Assembly (NCBI RefSeq): GCF_026262505.1
Contig: NC_067206.1
Location: forward strand, 32,441,896 to 32,505,895
Direction: 5' to 3'
Source of the DNA: Trichomonas vaginalis G3
Taxonomy: Eukaryota; Parabasalia; Trichomonadida; Trichomonadidae
DNA: 64,000 bases
This document shows, in pieces, positions 9,701-16,035 of the stretch. A program made the translations under genes and the position numbers. Every line of letters starts with the position of its first letter. The first letter of the stretch is position 1. The notes beneath the pieces were generated by a model. It was not told the origin of the DNA, made no database searches, and was given only the letters and a program-made list of their open reading frames with translations.

Positions 9701-9878
9701 ACAAGGTATGAATAGATATGATATCACAGATGACCCTAGAGATGTTAGTACAGGTATTTTCTGCGGATCTGCAGGAAACCATACTCACACAGTAGCTGGA
9801 ATCACAGATGCAACAGGAAAAGGTCAAGACTTCTTACCACCATTTATGACTGTATTCGCTTGGTTCAGAGCTGCTTAA
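6774..9878 (+). CDS. phage tail-fibre / collar-like protein, 1034 aa
   Basis: Long fibrous protein, probably a receptor-binding fibre. Residues 1-470 contain two related copies of a KKPLTF...KATGI.GDG.LLTKEYL segment. Motifs of the KADKSYVDEEI kind recur at about residues 475, 645, 750 and 790, separated by helical stretches, as in trimeric phage fibres. The C-terminal 145 residues start YPIGSIFTSMSSTSPQTLYG, then GGVWQPI, FLYCSNS, GGSKTIRVENLPPHSHRF, repeated His pairs (GEHSHS, GNHTHT) and LPPFMTVFAWFRA. This is the standard pattern of phage tail-collar / short-tail-fibre C-termini. It diverges from a capsid-like gene; Maverick 2 keeps the same divergent arrangement at 60,230-62,740. Host is not known; use in virion attachment is inference. 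Confidence 0.8.
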   Translation: MSVVPYAYECYKSSVLQYKEYTLRITDNALVIHKEGADEDITIGPGILPIEQPDGTIVETDLNQYLQALQNRVTKVENNYLDAPFFTTDRDYMFSCMASNGLQETREVNINEALETIIYHVKRLLSIDHGVHFDPRSTLFNIPMIENSQLTFKEDTLYNALNAAFAYILGHEQVQNSGIAIYLDKVMLKKPLTFTEDGPKATGIVGDGTLLTKEYLASHVGEFFSTNDSISTTPEVILLKKPITFDVKGKTKATGIAGDGVLLTKEYLKKNINDFVEIVKDKESGLKFNPLSFIFAIANAGATAASWISLQSQINALWAFVESQEGIDTVLDTLGNLGPNHKGGFVDGIKNLVEKTKTSFQKITHIERFRNEGYMELESFDVTGPLEPIPMPRDANDEEEKDPGPKTIISTLSTLYPDFVTLVKVANTSRKNNNINMSGTDDLTDYLYLILAELAKKVEENKNNGGRTALKIADKADKSYVDEEIRKVASKEYTLSQSVILKTIKGPEKDMYPGDGTTVKVNERVSFPSGIDTKEVYINGENINTTLFPLKNNEFTEPLTVKSIRSREDKPVIINKIGADNDQPVQIKKIRADDIILNYTLGSSAPQEDPSTSVKDTLNSLDSKCTNIEGHARNFEVYELPAMLDKKADKNHVHYISSDEQIITDYHGYLTQGEKVNTKNVNERRYKFIRAKGYDIHCTVQYDTGIAPQSFGYNAEIYASYFFVNGVLVEPRFRLRVKAKITVEDAIKSKADKDELDATNKVLKSHKHNISDINSLQTSLDNKADKTYVNEQISKISNASVNNGIPESITVSFGNNDMGKVAIFINYNIGPSEKGPSYYTLSHGKSIELVFHKKDGTNLTIHPGDTFEFYLNDVTTVDYTYRPSNMFDMMYPIGSIFTSMSSTSPQTLYGGVWQPIVDQFLYCSNSSMDFGGSKTIRVENLPPHSHRFSATTSTNGEHSHSMTKRGYTNLAAGSDRQGMNRYDITDDPRDVSTGIFCGSAGNHTHTVAGITDATGKGQDFLPPFMTVFAWFRAA

Positions 9879-10048
9879 CTCAAGATCACGATCACAAACT
9901 GTTTCTCAGTATGAATGAGTAGCTCTATTTTTACATCATTACTGAAGTATTTCTTTTCTTCATCAATGACAGAAAGAATGTTTTCATCATCTTTTAAAGA
10001 TCTTACCAAAGTTAGATCTTCATCAGAAAATCTCAAAGAAAGACTCAT
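9875..10048 (-). CDS. small protein, 57 aa
   Basis: A 57-residue frame from ATG at 10,048 (MSLSLRFSDEDLTLVRSL at the start, ending FVIVILS), converging on the fibre gene; the two stop codons overlap. The ATG is preceded on the minus strand by TTTTTATTAGTGCATAA, an excellent match to the element's start motif, which is the main reason to call it. Charged N-terminal two thirds, hydrophobic C-terminal strand. No family recognised. It fills most of the gap between the fibre gene and the next plus-strand gene. Confidence 0.65.
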   Translation of the reverse strand: MSLSLRFSDEDLTLVRSLKDDENILSVIDEEKKYFSNDVKIELLIHTEKQFVIVILS

Positions 10049-10112
10049 TTATGCACTAATAAAAATATAGCTAATTATTTTTTTATCTGAACTTTTTATC
10101 GGGTATATAAAG

Positions 10113-10556
10113 ATGTCTGAACATCATATAAAGTTCTTTAAGATCCAACAGTTTGTAGATGAAGTGAAGAAGCAAAATAAAACAGCAAAGAGACTACTTA
10201 TATGCTTACCACAAACATTATGTCAAGGAAAGTATGGTTATAGTGCAAGTCCGATCATGATCTTTGTCGATAAGCAGAAATACACAAATGAAGGTTTAGC
10301 TAATTTACTCAAGTTTGAAAAGATAGCTATAAACATTCCTGACCATTTCTCAGCGAGAATAAACCTTGACAAGACTAAAAGTTATTGTTTATATGTAGAT
10401 CTCACGAAATCAACAAAGAGTAAAGACAAAGAATATAACCCAGTTGAACTTAAGACAATGGGTAAGAACTTACTCAAAGCTGCTATCAAACCTGTCGAAG
10501 AGATCGACATTGAGGATGAAGCAGAAGAAATAGATGTAGATCCTGAAGTGTTATAA
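10113..10556 (+). CDS. hypothetical Maverick protein, 147 aa
   Basis: A 147-residue protein whose ATG at 10,113 follows TTTTTATCGGGTATATAAAG, one of the clearest copies of the late-type start motif. Mixed alpha/beta, basic N-terminal 120 residues (RLLICLPQTLCQGKYGYSAS, then SARINLDKTKSYCLYVDLTK), ending in an acidic tail (IDIEDEAEEIDVDPEVL). No signal peptide or membrane segment. No family recognised. The promoter class suggests expression together with the structural genes. Confidence 0.7.
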   Translation: MSEHHIKFFKIQQFVDEVKKQNKTAKRLLICLPQTLCQGKYGYSASPIMIFVDKQKYTNEGLANLLKFEKIAINIPDHFSARINLDKTKSYCLYVDLTKSTKSKDKEYNPVELKTMGKNLLKAAIKPVEEIDIEDEAEEIDVDPEVL

Positions 10557-10566
10557 ACGATAAAGT

Positions 10567-10863
10567 TTATTTTTGGAGGAAGATGGTGTCAGACCATTTG
10601 ATCTGGCATGCTTGTTCTAGGTAATTGCAGAAACCTGGAAAGATTGTTATTGGTCTGAGTTTCATACCTGGTCTCTCATCTCTCCATTGAAGCAAGTAAA
10701 TTTACATGAAGAGTTCGTCTGGATTCTCAGGCTTTGGTACACACTGATCGAAGATCTGTATGACCTCTTCATGACCGTACTCCCTCTGGTCAGACATGAG
10801 TGTTCTGAAGAACTTTTGCATCTTCGGACCAGGTTTAGCATCTATGCAACGAGTGGGTCTCAT
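10567..10863 (-). pseudogene. small Maverick gene, broken
   Basis: A minus-strand coding stretch starting with ATG at 10,863 (or 10,869), MRPTRCIDAKPGPKMQKFFR at its start, running to about 10,567. It looks broken (about one break). It is divergent from the gene at 10,893, and its C-ending codons resemble that gene's. No family recognised. It fills what would otherwise be a 300 bp empty stretch. Confidence 0.45.
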
Positions 10864-10869
10864 TGACAT

Positions 10870-10892
10870 TTTTGTCACTTTTATTTGGTCGA
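10870..10892 (+). promoter_or_regulatory. host-type initiator (Inr) before the 10,893 gene
   Basis: TTTGTCACTTTTATT at 10,872-10,886 contains TCACTTT, which fits the T. vaginalis Inr consensus TCAYTWY. The A of TCA is 16 bases before the ATG, the usual short Trichomonas leader. This differs from the TTTTTAT motif of the structural genes. Confidence 0.55.
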
Positions 10893-11099
10893 ATGGAAGG
10901 ATTCGAGTTCATGCCACTTGACAGCAAAGAAGGTGCAGAAGAGGTTGTTGTTGCTGCATTCTATGCGAGCTCACACGTTGACGCATTCCGAACTTACCAG
11001 GATGACCTCGAAAAAGAAGGTCGAAAGCTTGGAAAGATCCAAATGTTGCTTGAGTTCTTCCGTGGAAACCTTGCACAGAAGTATGAGAAGAAAGAATAA
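10893..11099 (+). CDS. small acidic/helical protein, 68 aa
   Basis: A 68-residue protein starting MEGFEFMPLDSKEGAEEVVV and ending RGNLAQKYEKKE. The ATG at 10,893 is chosen because the Inr-like TGTCACTTTT lies just before it; a longer frame from 10,863 would place that element inside the gene. Predicted mostly helical, no membrane segment. Many codons end in C, unlike the A/T-ending structural genes. No family recognised; its promoter type suggests an early or non-structural role (inference). Confidence 0.65.
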   Translation: MEGFEFMPLDSKEGAEEVVVAAFYASSHVDAFRTYQDDLEKEGRKLGKIQMLLEFFRGNLAQKYEKKE

Positions 11100-11156
11100 A
11101 CAACTAATTATTACTGAGCTTAGCTCATAAATGTAAGTTTTTACTCTGATCAGATC

Positions 11157-11663
11157 TTAGATCTCGTCGGGACAAGCGGAAAGGATAAAGTCCATGAGCT
11201 GGACTTTTGTCTTAGTGAGCGGTACTGCGGTCATGAGTAGTTCGCGCTTGTTTGAGCCACTTGGAACGCGACCCTTCCAATTCCTCATAGATCTCAAGGC
11301 AGAGATCGTGAAGAACTCAAGGACAAAGAGTCTTTGAGACTTGGTAAGGAATCCCTCATCATCTCTTTCATCCTGGAGGGTCTTTGTGGATGCAGTGGAC
11401 TTGATCTCGTCTTCCTCGATCGGATCATTCTCATAATCTTCATCACCCTTCTTCCTAAACGTCATCTGCTCTCTCTTGTAGTCGTTCCTGAGAGCATTGA
11501 GTCCAGCTTCAAGATCTTGTGAGTTCTTTGCAGGTTTATTGAAAGTTTTCTTTTCCTGCATTTGCTGTATAAGCTGGGTTTGCTGTTGCATCATCTGCAT
11601 CATCATTGCCATCATATCTAGTGTTGGTGATGCTGGAGCTGGTGTTGTACCATCTTGGGACAT
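11157..11663 (-). CDS. Met/Gln-rich charged protein, 168 aa
   Basis: ATG at 11,663 (MSQDGTTPAPASPTLDMMAM) is chosen over an upstream start at 12,047, because the extra N-terminus would just be translation of the 15 bp repeat array. Residues 15-45 are a Met/Gln-rich run (MMMQMMQQQTQLIQQMQ), probably helical or coiled coil. Then comes a charged linker, and a C-terminal segment with RLFVLEFFTISALRSMRNW and SNKRELLMTAVPLTKTKVQL. No family recognised. It is divergent from the gene at 12,033, with the repeat array between them as a shared control region. Confidence 0.65.
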   Translation of the reverse strand: MSQDGTTPAPASPTLDMMAMMMQMMQQQTQLIQQMQEKKTFNKPAKNSQDLEAGLNALRNDYKREQMTFRKKGDEDYENDPIEEDEIKSTASTKTLQDERDDEGFLTKSQRLFVLEFFTISALRSMRNWKGRVPSGSNKRELLMTAVPLTKTKVQLMDFILSACPDEI

Positions 11664-11679
11664 TCGGTCGTCGGTTATG

Positions 11680-12030
11680 TCTTTACAAAAGACTGCTTTA
11701 CAAAAGACAGCTTTACAAAAGACAGCTTTACAAAAGACAGCTTTACAAAAGACTGCTTTACAAAAGACAGCTTTACAAAAGACGTCTTGACAAAAGACAG
11801 CTTTACAAAAGACTGCTTTACAAAAGCATTTTCTCACAAAATTGAATACTTTTGCTTTACAAAAGACGTCTTGACAAAAGATTGCTTTACAAAAGTCTGC
11901 TTTACAAAAGACGTCTTGACAAAAGATTGCTTTACAAAAGTCTGCTTTACAAAAGATTGCTTTACAAAAGATTGCTTTACAAAAGTCTGCTTTACAAAAG
12001 ACAGCTTTACAAAAGATTGCTTTACAAAAG
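11680..12030. repeat. 15 bp direct-repeat (iteron-like) array, 22 copies
   Basis: Twenty-two copies of a core (CT)TTACAAAAG, or its variant CTTGACAAAAG, spaced exactly 15 bp. They stand in two blocks (ten copies 11,683-11,826 and twelve copies from 11,857) separated by a 39 bp step with unrelated sequence (11,827-11,850). The variable bases between cores are mostly GACAG, GACTG, GATTG, GTCTG or GACGT. The array lies exactly between the divergent genes 11,157-11,663 and 12,033-12,431. Because the period is a multiple of three and has no stops, it stays open in several frames, giving false extensions such as FTKDC or FCKAV repeats. It may be a regulatory array or a replication iteron. Confidence 0.93.
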
Positions 12031-12032
12031 CC

Positions 12033-12431
12033 ATGACTGATCTTCATCCAATTTGTTTAATCGAACTTAATGAAGTAATTTCTGCATATCTCCTGCATGT
12101 ATTTGGAAACGAGAGGATAAGACAACTCACCAAGGTTTCCAGACGCCAGATCCAAAGACTTGAATCAACTGCAGGAGTAATCCTAAGCTTTGAAGAAGGA
12201 TTAACCAATAAGAAAGATGTCATTGACTCCAAGCGTGAAAGCCTTGCTGCTTTCTTACGCAAACACCCATGGGTCGATGTTGATCTCCAAACTCCTTACC
12301 AAGGACTCGTTGAAACCTTCACGACCTACAGACAGCTCCTTGACAGACCTGAGCAGAACCTTCTGGTCGAACGTGATGGCACATTAAGCCCTACAGACGA
12401 GTCAATCCAGAGAGAAGAAGCTCAAGAGTAA
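12033..12431 (+). CDS. hypothetical protein, 132 aa
   Basis: Starts MTDLHPICLIELNEVISAYL directly at the right edge of the 15 bp repeat array. An apparent start at 11,655 would only add translated repeats. All-helical prediction: LLHVFGNERIRQLTKVSRRQ, a charged middle (EEGLTNKKDVIDSKRESLAA), and an acidic tail. The N-terminal 40 residues, with a hydrophobic pattern then basic residues, are reminiscent of a histone-fold-like small protein, but this is only an impression. Codons often end in C. No family recognised. Confidence 0.6.
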   Translation: MTDLHPICLIELNEVISAYLLHVFGNERIRQLTKVSRRQIQRLESTAGVILSFEEGLTNKKDVIDSKRESLAAFLRKHPWVDVDLQTPYQGLVETFTTYRQLLDRPEQNLLVERDGTLSPTDESIQREEAQE

Positions 12432-12467
12432 AAATCTGACATTTATACTTTACATGACATTTTTTTC

Positions 12468-13043
12468 ATGAGTGTTCACGTTAAGATCAATGATGAAAAC
12501 ATGACTTCATGGGAAGATATCATTGATGACATAGAGAATGACCTTGATGAAAACATGATGGGAGCTCAAACGTCAGTTAAGGTCAAACTTGGTGAAGTTC
12601 AAGAAAAGATCTCCGAGATCAATGCAAAAATATCTGCTCTTACAGAGGTTGACGTTTATTACAGAAGCTTGGAGAGAACTTTAAGCAAACTTGAACGTCA
12701 GAACCAAAGTCTCATAGTTGTGCTCCAGAAACTCAGTCTCATGCGTAAAGCATATAATGACTACCTACATGTAAGAGACTTACCTTCTTATTCTACTCCA
12801 GATCTCGACTTTTCCGATATAAGTCCAATCCTTATTGATACAACACTTACGATAGCAGGGATGCTTCCTACATATCCAGAATATGATAACTTACCTCAGC
12901 TCTTCGAGTATCTCAAGAAAAAGTTCATGATCTTATTATGCGAGACCATGAAAAGACGTCAAAATACCAGAACAGAACGAGAACAGAGCTTACTAATAGA
13001 CTTATTATATAATACTAAAGAAATAAAGGAGTTTTTATTCTAA
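12468..13043 (+). CDS. coiled-coil protein, 191 aa
   Basis: A 191-residue protein whose ATG at 12,468 follows ACATGACATTTTTTTC. Residues 40-105 form a clear heptad coiled coil (VQEKISEINAKISALTEVDV, then YRSLERTLSKLERQNQSLIV). The N-terminus is acidic, and the C-terminal half (PTYPEYDNLPQLFEYLKKKF) looks like a small helical domain. It overlaps the convergent gene at 13,035 by a few bases. No membrane segment, no family recognised; a scaffolding or assembly factor is possible. Confidence 0.65.
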   Translation: MSVHVKINDENMTSWEDIIDDIENDLDENMMGAQTSVKVKLGEVQEKISEINAKISALTEVDVYYRSLERTLSKLERQNQSLIVVLQKLSLMRKAYNDYLHVRDLPSYSTPDLDFSDISPILIDTTLTIAGMLPTYPEYDNLPQLFEYLKKKFMILLCETMKRRQNTRTEREQSLLIDLLYNTKEIKEFLF

Positions 13044-13322
13044 CTTTGGTATTTTTGGGAAGAACTGATCTGGATCATATTTGTCAACCACAGGTTTTGG
13101 TATCAAAAGTCTCTCTGGTTCTTGGACGGCTGGTACTGGAAATGGTTCCTTTGGTTTCCTAGCTTTTGGGAGATCTAAAAATTTTCTTGGTCTCTTTCTT
13201 TTGTGTAAGTGTTGTCCATTTTTATCGACAACGAATGTGAGCTTTCCGTCGTCAAAGATGAATGTCGTCGCTTCTTCAGTTCCCTCATCAACTATTATCT
13301 TCTTGATCTTTCTCTTCTCCAT
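13035..13322 (-). CDS. basic Pro-rich small protein, 95 aa
   Basis: ATG at 13,322 (MEKRKIKKIIVDEGTEEATT) is preferred over 13,340, because the Inr TGTCACTTTTT then lies 13 bases upstream rather than inside the gene. A short beta segment (FIFDDGKLTFVVDKNG) is followed by a Lys/Arg/Pro-rich tail (KRKRPRKFLDLPKARKPKEP, a possible nuclear localisation signal). It ends convergent with, and slightly overlapping, the gene at 12,468. No family recognised. The basic tail would suit a DNA-binding or nuclear protein (inference). Confidence 0.6.
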   Translation of the reverse strand: MEKRKIKKIIVDEGTEEATTFIFDDGKLTFVVDKNGQHLHKRKRPRKFLDLPKARKPKEPFPVPAVQEPERLLIPKPVVDKYDPDQFFPKIPKLE

Positions 13323-14133
13323 TAACAGAAAAAGTGACATATATTACTTCATTATTTTTCTGAGTGTTAGGATTAATTAAACCTCTATCTATAACATGCT
13401 TTCTCATAGGAAATTTCTCTCCATATCTTTTTGTCAATATCTCTATAAGTTCTTCTGTATAAGATTTATCACTACTGAAGTAAATAGATGGATAATTAAG
13501 GACATCAAAGGTTTCTACAGTATCTTTAAGAGTCCATTCATCTCCATACTGTATAGAATAAGTATGGAAGTATGGAGGATCACATATAAAGAAAACATTG
13601 GGAAGATCTTTATACTCATTGAAGAGTATTCTCCAATCTTTATGAACAATAGTTAAACCTTCAAGATAGTCATCTATGTTGTTTTCACCAAATAAGTTAG
13701 TATATCTGAGGTATAACACTTTCTTCATTAATGTGTCAAGATCATAGTATTTGTATGCTCCAGAATAGAGAAGACGTGAACATAATGTATCCCAGTCTAT
13801 GTATGGAGCTTTACTTATAACTTCTCTGACGATCTCTTTCTGATCAGTAGGAATTTTCTCATCTGGCTTAACATTTATTCTCTCCTTAAGTTCCTTAAGT
13901 ATTTCATTCGTGTCATGAATGTGTTTCAGTCTATCAACGTAGTTATCATAGTCGTTAGCTATGATCGTTGCTTTTGGGAACATAATATGCAACAGATGAG
14001 AGATATAGAGAGAACCACCAAATAGGTCAACGAAGACATAATCCCCTTTGATGTCTTTGAGTATGTCGATAAGATCTTTCCTGATCTTCGACTTATTACC
14101 TATGAAAGGTAAAGGAGGTTTGGTAAAAATCAT
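13288..14133 (-). CDS. N6-adenine DNA methyltransferase (Dam/D12 class)
   Basis: A 281-residue enzyme of the D12/Dam class, expected to transfer methyl from S-adenosylmethionine to adenine N6 in DNA. Visible: PPLPFIGNKSKI (residues 7-18, the family's N-terminal SAM contact), motif I FVDLFGGSLYIS (34-45), and catalytic motif IV CDPPYF (184-189). Length is typical of the family. ATG at 14,133 follows TTTTTATTACCATATAA, a late-type start motif. The 3' end overlaps the gene at 13,035-13,322. A related, broken copy lies in Maverick 2 at 58,601. 6mA and Maverick-associated adenine methyltransferases have been reported in T. vaginalis. The acidic tail (EEKDQEDNS) may be non-structural. Confidence 0.92.
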   Translation of the reverse strand: MIFTKPPLPFIGNKSKIRKDLIDILKDIKGDYVFVDLFGGSLYISHLLHIMFPKATIIANDYDNYVDRLKHIHDTNEILKELKERINVKPDEKIPTDQKEIVREVISKAPYIDWDTLCSRLLYSGAYKYYDLDTLMKKVLYLRYTNLFGENNIDDYLEGLTIVHKDWRILFNEYKDLPNVFFICDPPYFHTYSIQYGDEWTLKDTVETFDVLNYPSIYFSSDKSYTEELIEILTKRYGEKFPMRKHVIDRGLINPNTQKNNEVIYVTFSVNGEEKDQEDNS

Positions 14134-14157
14134 TTATATGGTAATAAAAATAAGTGT

Positions 14158-14328
14158 TTACTTGAGACAATAACCTCTGTTGAGTTTGTAGAACAAGATC
14201 AGAAGTACGATCAAGTTCAAAACAACACAAATGGCTAGGATTGCGTTACCAACAATCTTTGTCTTTTCCCAGCAAGACTTCTTCTTTGGTTCATGTGCTG
14301 CTTCGACATCACTGTATGGCTCGGACAT
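14158..14328 (-). CDS. single-pass membrane protein, 56 aa
   Basis: Begins MSEPYSDVEAAHEPKKKSCW at 14,328 and has one strongly hydrophobic segment (IVGNAILAICVVLNLIVLLI, about residues 27-50), then FYKLNRGYCLK. A longer frame (from 14,346) would start inside the sequence TGACACTTTTTAAG, an Inr-like element lying 10-15 bases before 14,328. It is divergent from the gene at 14,345 with a 16 bp gap. Small membrane proteins are common in large eukaryotic DNA viruses and Polintons; a function is not visible. Maverick 2 also carries a small membrane protein (59,402), without clear sequence similarity. Confidence 0.65.
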   Translation of the reverse strand: MSEPYSDVEAAHEPKKKSCWEKTKIVGNAILAICVVLNLIVLLILFYKLNRGYCLK

Positions 14329-14344
14329 TAACTTAAAAAGTGTC
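14329..14344. promoter_or_regulatory. 16 bp divergent start region
   Basis: TTAACTTAAAAAGTGTC separates two divergent ATGs. Read on the minus strand it gives GACACTTTTTAAG, a variant of the Inr-like motif of the small early-type genes. Confidence 0.4.
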
Positions 14345-14737
14345 ATGACCACTTCATTTTTGATGAAGTCAACAGCTTATGTCCACTTCCTCCCACAAGC
14401 ACTTGAGGGACAAGAGAAGGTCATCATTGACTACCTTCAAGCCACTGAGAAGCTCCAAAAGCTTCAAGATCTCCGCGAAGAGTTCAAGTCCCGCTTGAAA
14501 CAGGAGAACTTACTGCAGGAGTACATGCTCATCCTTTATACACTCATTGATGGCTCCCATTTACCATCAGAGTACACTGCAGTTCTTGATGCACTCAAAG
14601 ATCTTCGCGAACACCAGCCGATCGGTAAAGAAGCCTTCGAGCTCACCATTGAGCAAGCCATCTTCGCCAAGCACAATGCAAAGAAGCAGATGCTCGAAGC
14701 TCTTGACAAGATCAAAAAGTACGTCGAAAAGTACTAA
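14345..14737 (+). CDS. helical coiled-coil protein, 130 aa
   Basis: ATG at 14,345 (MTTSFLMKSTAYVHFLPQAL). An upstream frame from 14,231 would overlap the divergent membrane-protein gene and is rejected. The product is almost entirely helical, with heptads (DYLQATEKLQKLQDLREEFK) and a Lys-rich end (ALDKIKKYVEKY). Codon use is strikingly C-ending (GTC, CTC, TTC, AAG), like highly expressed host genes and unlike the Maverick structural genes. No family recognised. Confidence 0.65.
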   Translation: MTTSFLMKSTAYVHFLPQALEGQEKVIIDYLQATEKLQKLQDLREEFKSRLKQENLLQEYMLILYTLIDGSHLPSEYTAVLDALKDLREHQPIGKEAFELTIEQAIFAKHNAKKQMLEALDKIKKYVEKY

Positions 14738-14765
14738 AAATAATTACTTGAGTAAACGATAAGTT

Positions 14766-15032
14766 TTATTCATTGTTTCTCTTTTCAAGATATTCTTTCA
14801 TCTTGACGTTATATTTTCCTAACTCATACAAGAACGTGTAGTATGAAACTTCAACCTCACGATGCTTTTCATACCATTTCATTATGAACATGGTAAGAAT
14901 TGCTTCTTCGGGATTTGAGAAGGGATCTTCTTCACCAAATACGTTGTGATGAACTCTCATTGCTTTACCTACAGATATTGGTTCATCTTCCTCAGCAATT
15001 AGGTCAAAGAACCTTTGTAGTCTTTGGCTCAT
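14766..15032 (-). CDS. small charged protein, 88 aa
   Basis: Starts MSQRLQRFFDLIAEEDEPIS at 15,032; the longer frame from 15,044 begins with GTG and is not used. Predicted helical, with EEAILTMFIMKWYEKHREVE in the middle and a Lys/Asn-rich end. AAAAGTGACATTTCC lies immediately upstream, but the Inr inside it points the other way. No family recognised. It is closely followed by, and reads the same way as, nothing obvious; the next minus gene starts at 15,633. Confidence 0.55.
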   Translation of the reverse strand: MSQRLQRFFDLIAEEDEPISVGKAMRVHHNVFGEEDPFSNPEEAILTMFIMKWYEKHREVEVSYYTFLYELGKYNVKMKEYLEKRNNE

Positions 15033-15051
15033 TGGAAATGTCACTTTTCGG

Positions 15052-15633
15052 TTAAACGATCACATACTTAAGACATAAATTATACCTACTTATTAACTCA
15101 GTATATTGTGCATTATATGCATACTTAAACTCTTGAGCAATATTGTTCTCATCAATGATTCTGATCTGAGCTATTTTTGAGAAAGGTGGTGGAATACCAC
15201 AACATGTGATGTCTGGGTCCAGTAGGTCTATTTCACACTTGAACCCAGTCATTCTGTGAACAACTTCTTCCAAGTCTGGCTTAGGTAGTAAGATCTGATC
15301 TTTGCTCACTAAGTTAGAAAAGAGCTCTTTGTCTTGGTCTAGAAGTATCTTCTGGTATATACTAAGTAAATACTCTTCTACACCAATCCTCGATGAAGTC
15401 TCCACAGATCTCGATGAGGTCAGGTTGGAAGTTAATGGACTTAAAGGAGGAGGATACATTGGTGCTTCTGAGTTCGTAGTTGTTTCCTCTTTTTTTATCT
15501 CTGTTGGAGCATCACTTACTGTACCAGATGGATAGTTCTTTATCACAATGTTATTAGTTGTTCTTGAATCAACATTGCTTGTTGGTTCAATTGGAAGATT
15601 AGCTGCACCATAAAGAATTGACTTCGATCTCAT
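15052..15633 (-). CDS. hypothetical Maverick protein, 193 aa
   Basis: ATG at 15,633 follows TTTTTACTCATAACAA, a late-type motif. Residues 1-85 are Ser/Thr/Pro-rich and probably disordered (PPPLSPLTSNLTSSRSVETS). Residues 85-193 look folded, with IYQKILLDQDKELFSNLVSK, the Cys-containing DPDITCCGIPPPFSK and IAQIRIIDENN. No membrane segment. No family recognised. Divergent from the gene at 15,669; the 35 bp between them carries start motifs in both directions. Confidence 0.65.
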   Translation of the reverse strand: MRSKSILYGAANLPIEPTSNVDSRTTNNIVIKNYPSGTVSDAPTEIKKEETTTNSEAPMYPPPLSPLTSNLTSSRSVETSSRIGVEEYLLSIYQKILLDQDKELFSNLVSKDQILLPKPDLEEVVHRMTGFKCEIDLLDPDITCCGIPPPFSKIAQIRIIDENNIAQEFKYAYNAQYTELISRYNLCLKYVIV

Positions 15634-15668
15634 TTGTTATGAGTAAAAATTGTTTTATTCTCATATAA

Positions 15669-16022
15669 ATGACGAACATTAACCCAGAGAACAACACAGA
15701 ATATACTGCAACAGGAGTTGTTTACAATGATCTAGATCAGATCGTCCAACTCAAAGCCCCAAGAGGAAGGAATTTAATAAGACAACCTCCACCAAAGATA
15801 TATGTTGATGATGGTAGTAATGGGTTCAACTTAGTGTATCATTACTCATATCCTCAATATGCAAAAATTGGGTCTACCCCAAACGTGACAAACCATTATA
15901 TGAACCTTTATGATGAAGCAAGGTTTCATGCACCAACGAAGAAAGAACCTGATGCATCAAGATTACATGAATTCGCAGACCATGATGGTTATAGCGATTA
16001 CTCAATGCCTGTAAGACTTTAA
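15669..16022 (+). CDS. hypothetical Maverick protein, 117 aa
   Basis: ATG at 15,669 follows TTTTATTCTCATATAA, a late-type start motif. A polar protein rich in Asn, Tyr and Pro: MTNINPENNTEYTATGVVYN, RGRNLIRQPPPKIYVDDGSN, and a His/Asp-rich end (HEFADHDGYSDYSMPVRL). No hydrophobic segment. It lies 13 bp ahead of the integrase gene on the same strand and may be co-expressed with it. No family recognised. Confidence 0.65.
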   Translation: MTNINPENNTEYTATGVVYNDLDQIVQLKAPRGRNLIRQPPPKIYVDDGSNGFNLVYHYSYPQYAKIGSTPNVTNHYMNLYDEARFHAPTKKEPDASRLHEFADHDGYSDYSMPVRL

Positions 16023-16035
16023 CGTTAATAAAAAA

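Noticed and set aside
11680-12030. CRISPR-like array
   Set aside because: Repeat period is 15 bp with spacers of only a few bases that are not unique, and the genome is eukaryotic.
11655-12047. Long frames with FTKDC, LYKRQ or FCKAV repeats on both strands
   Set aside because: They are translations of the stop-free 15 bp repeat; true starts are at 11,663 (minus) and 12,033 (plus).
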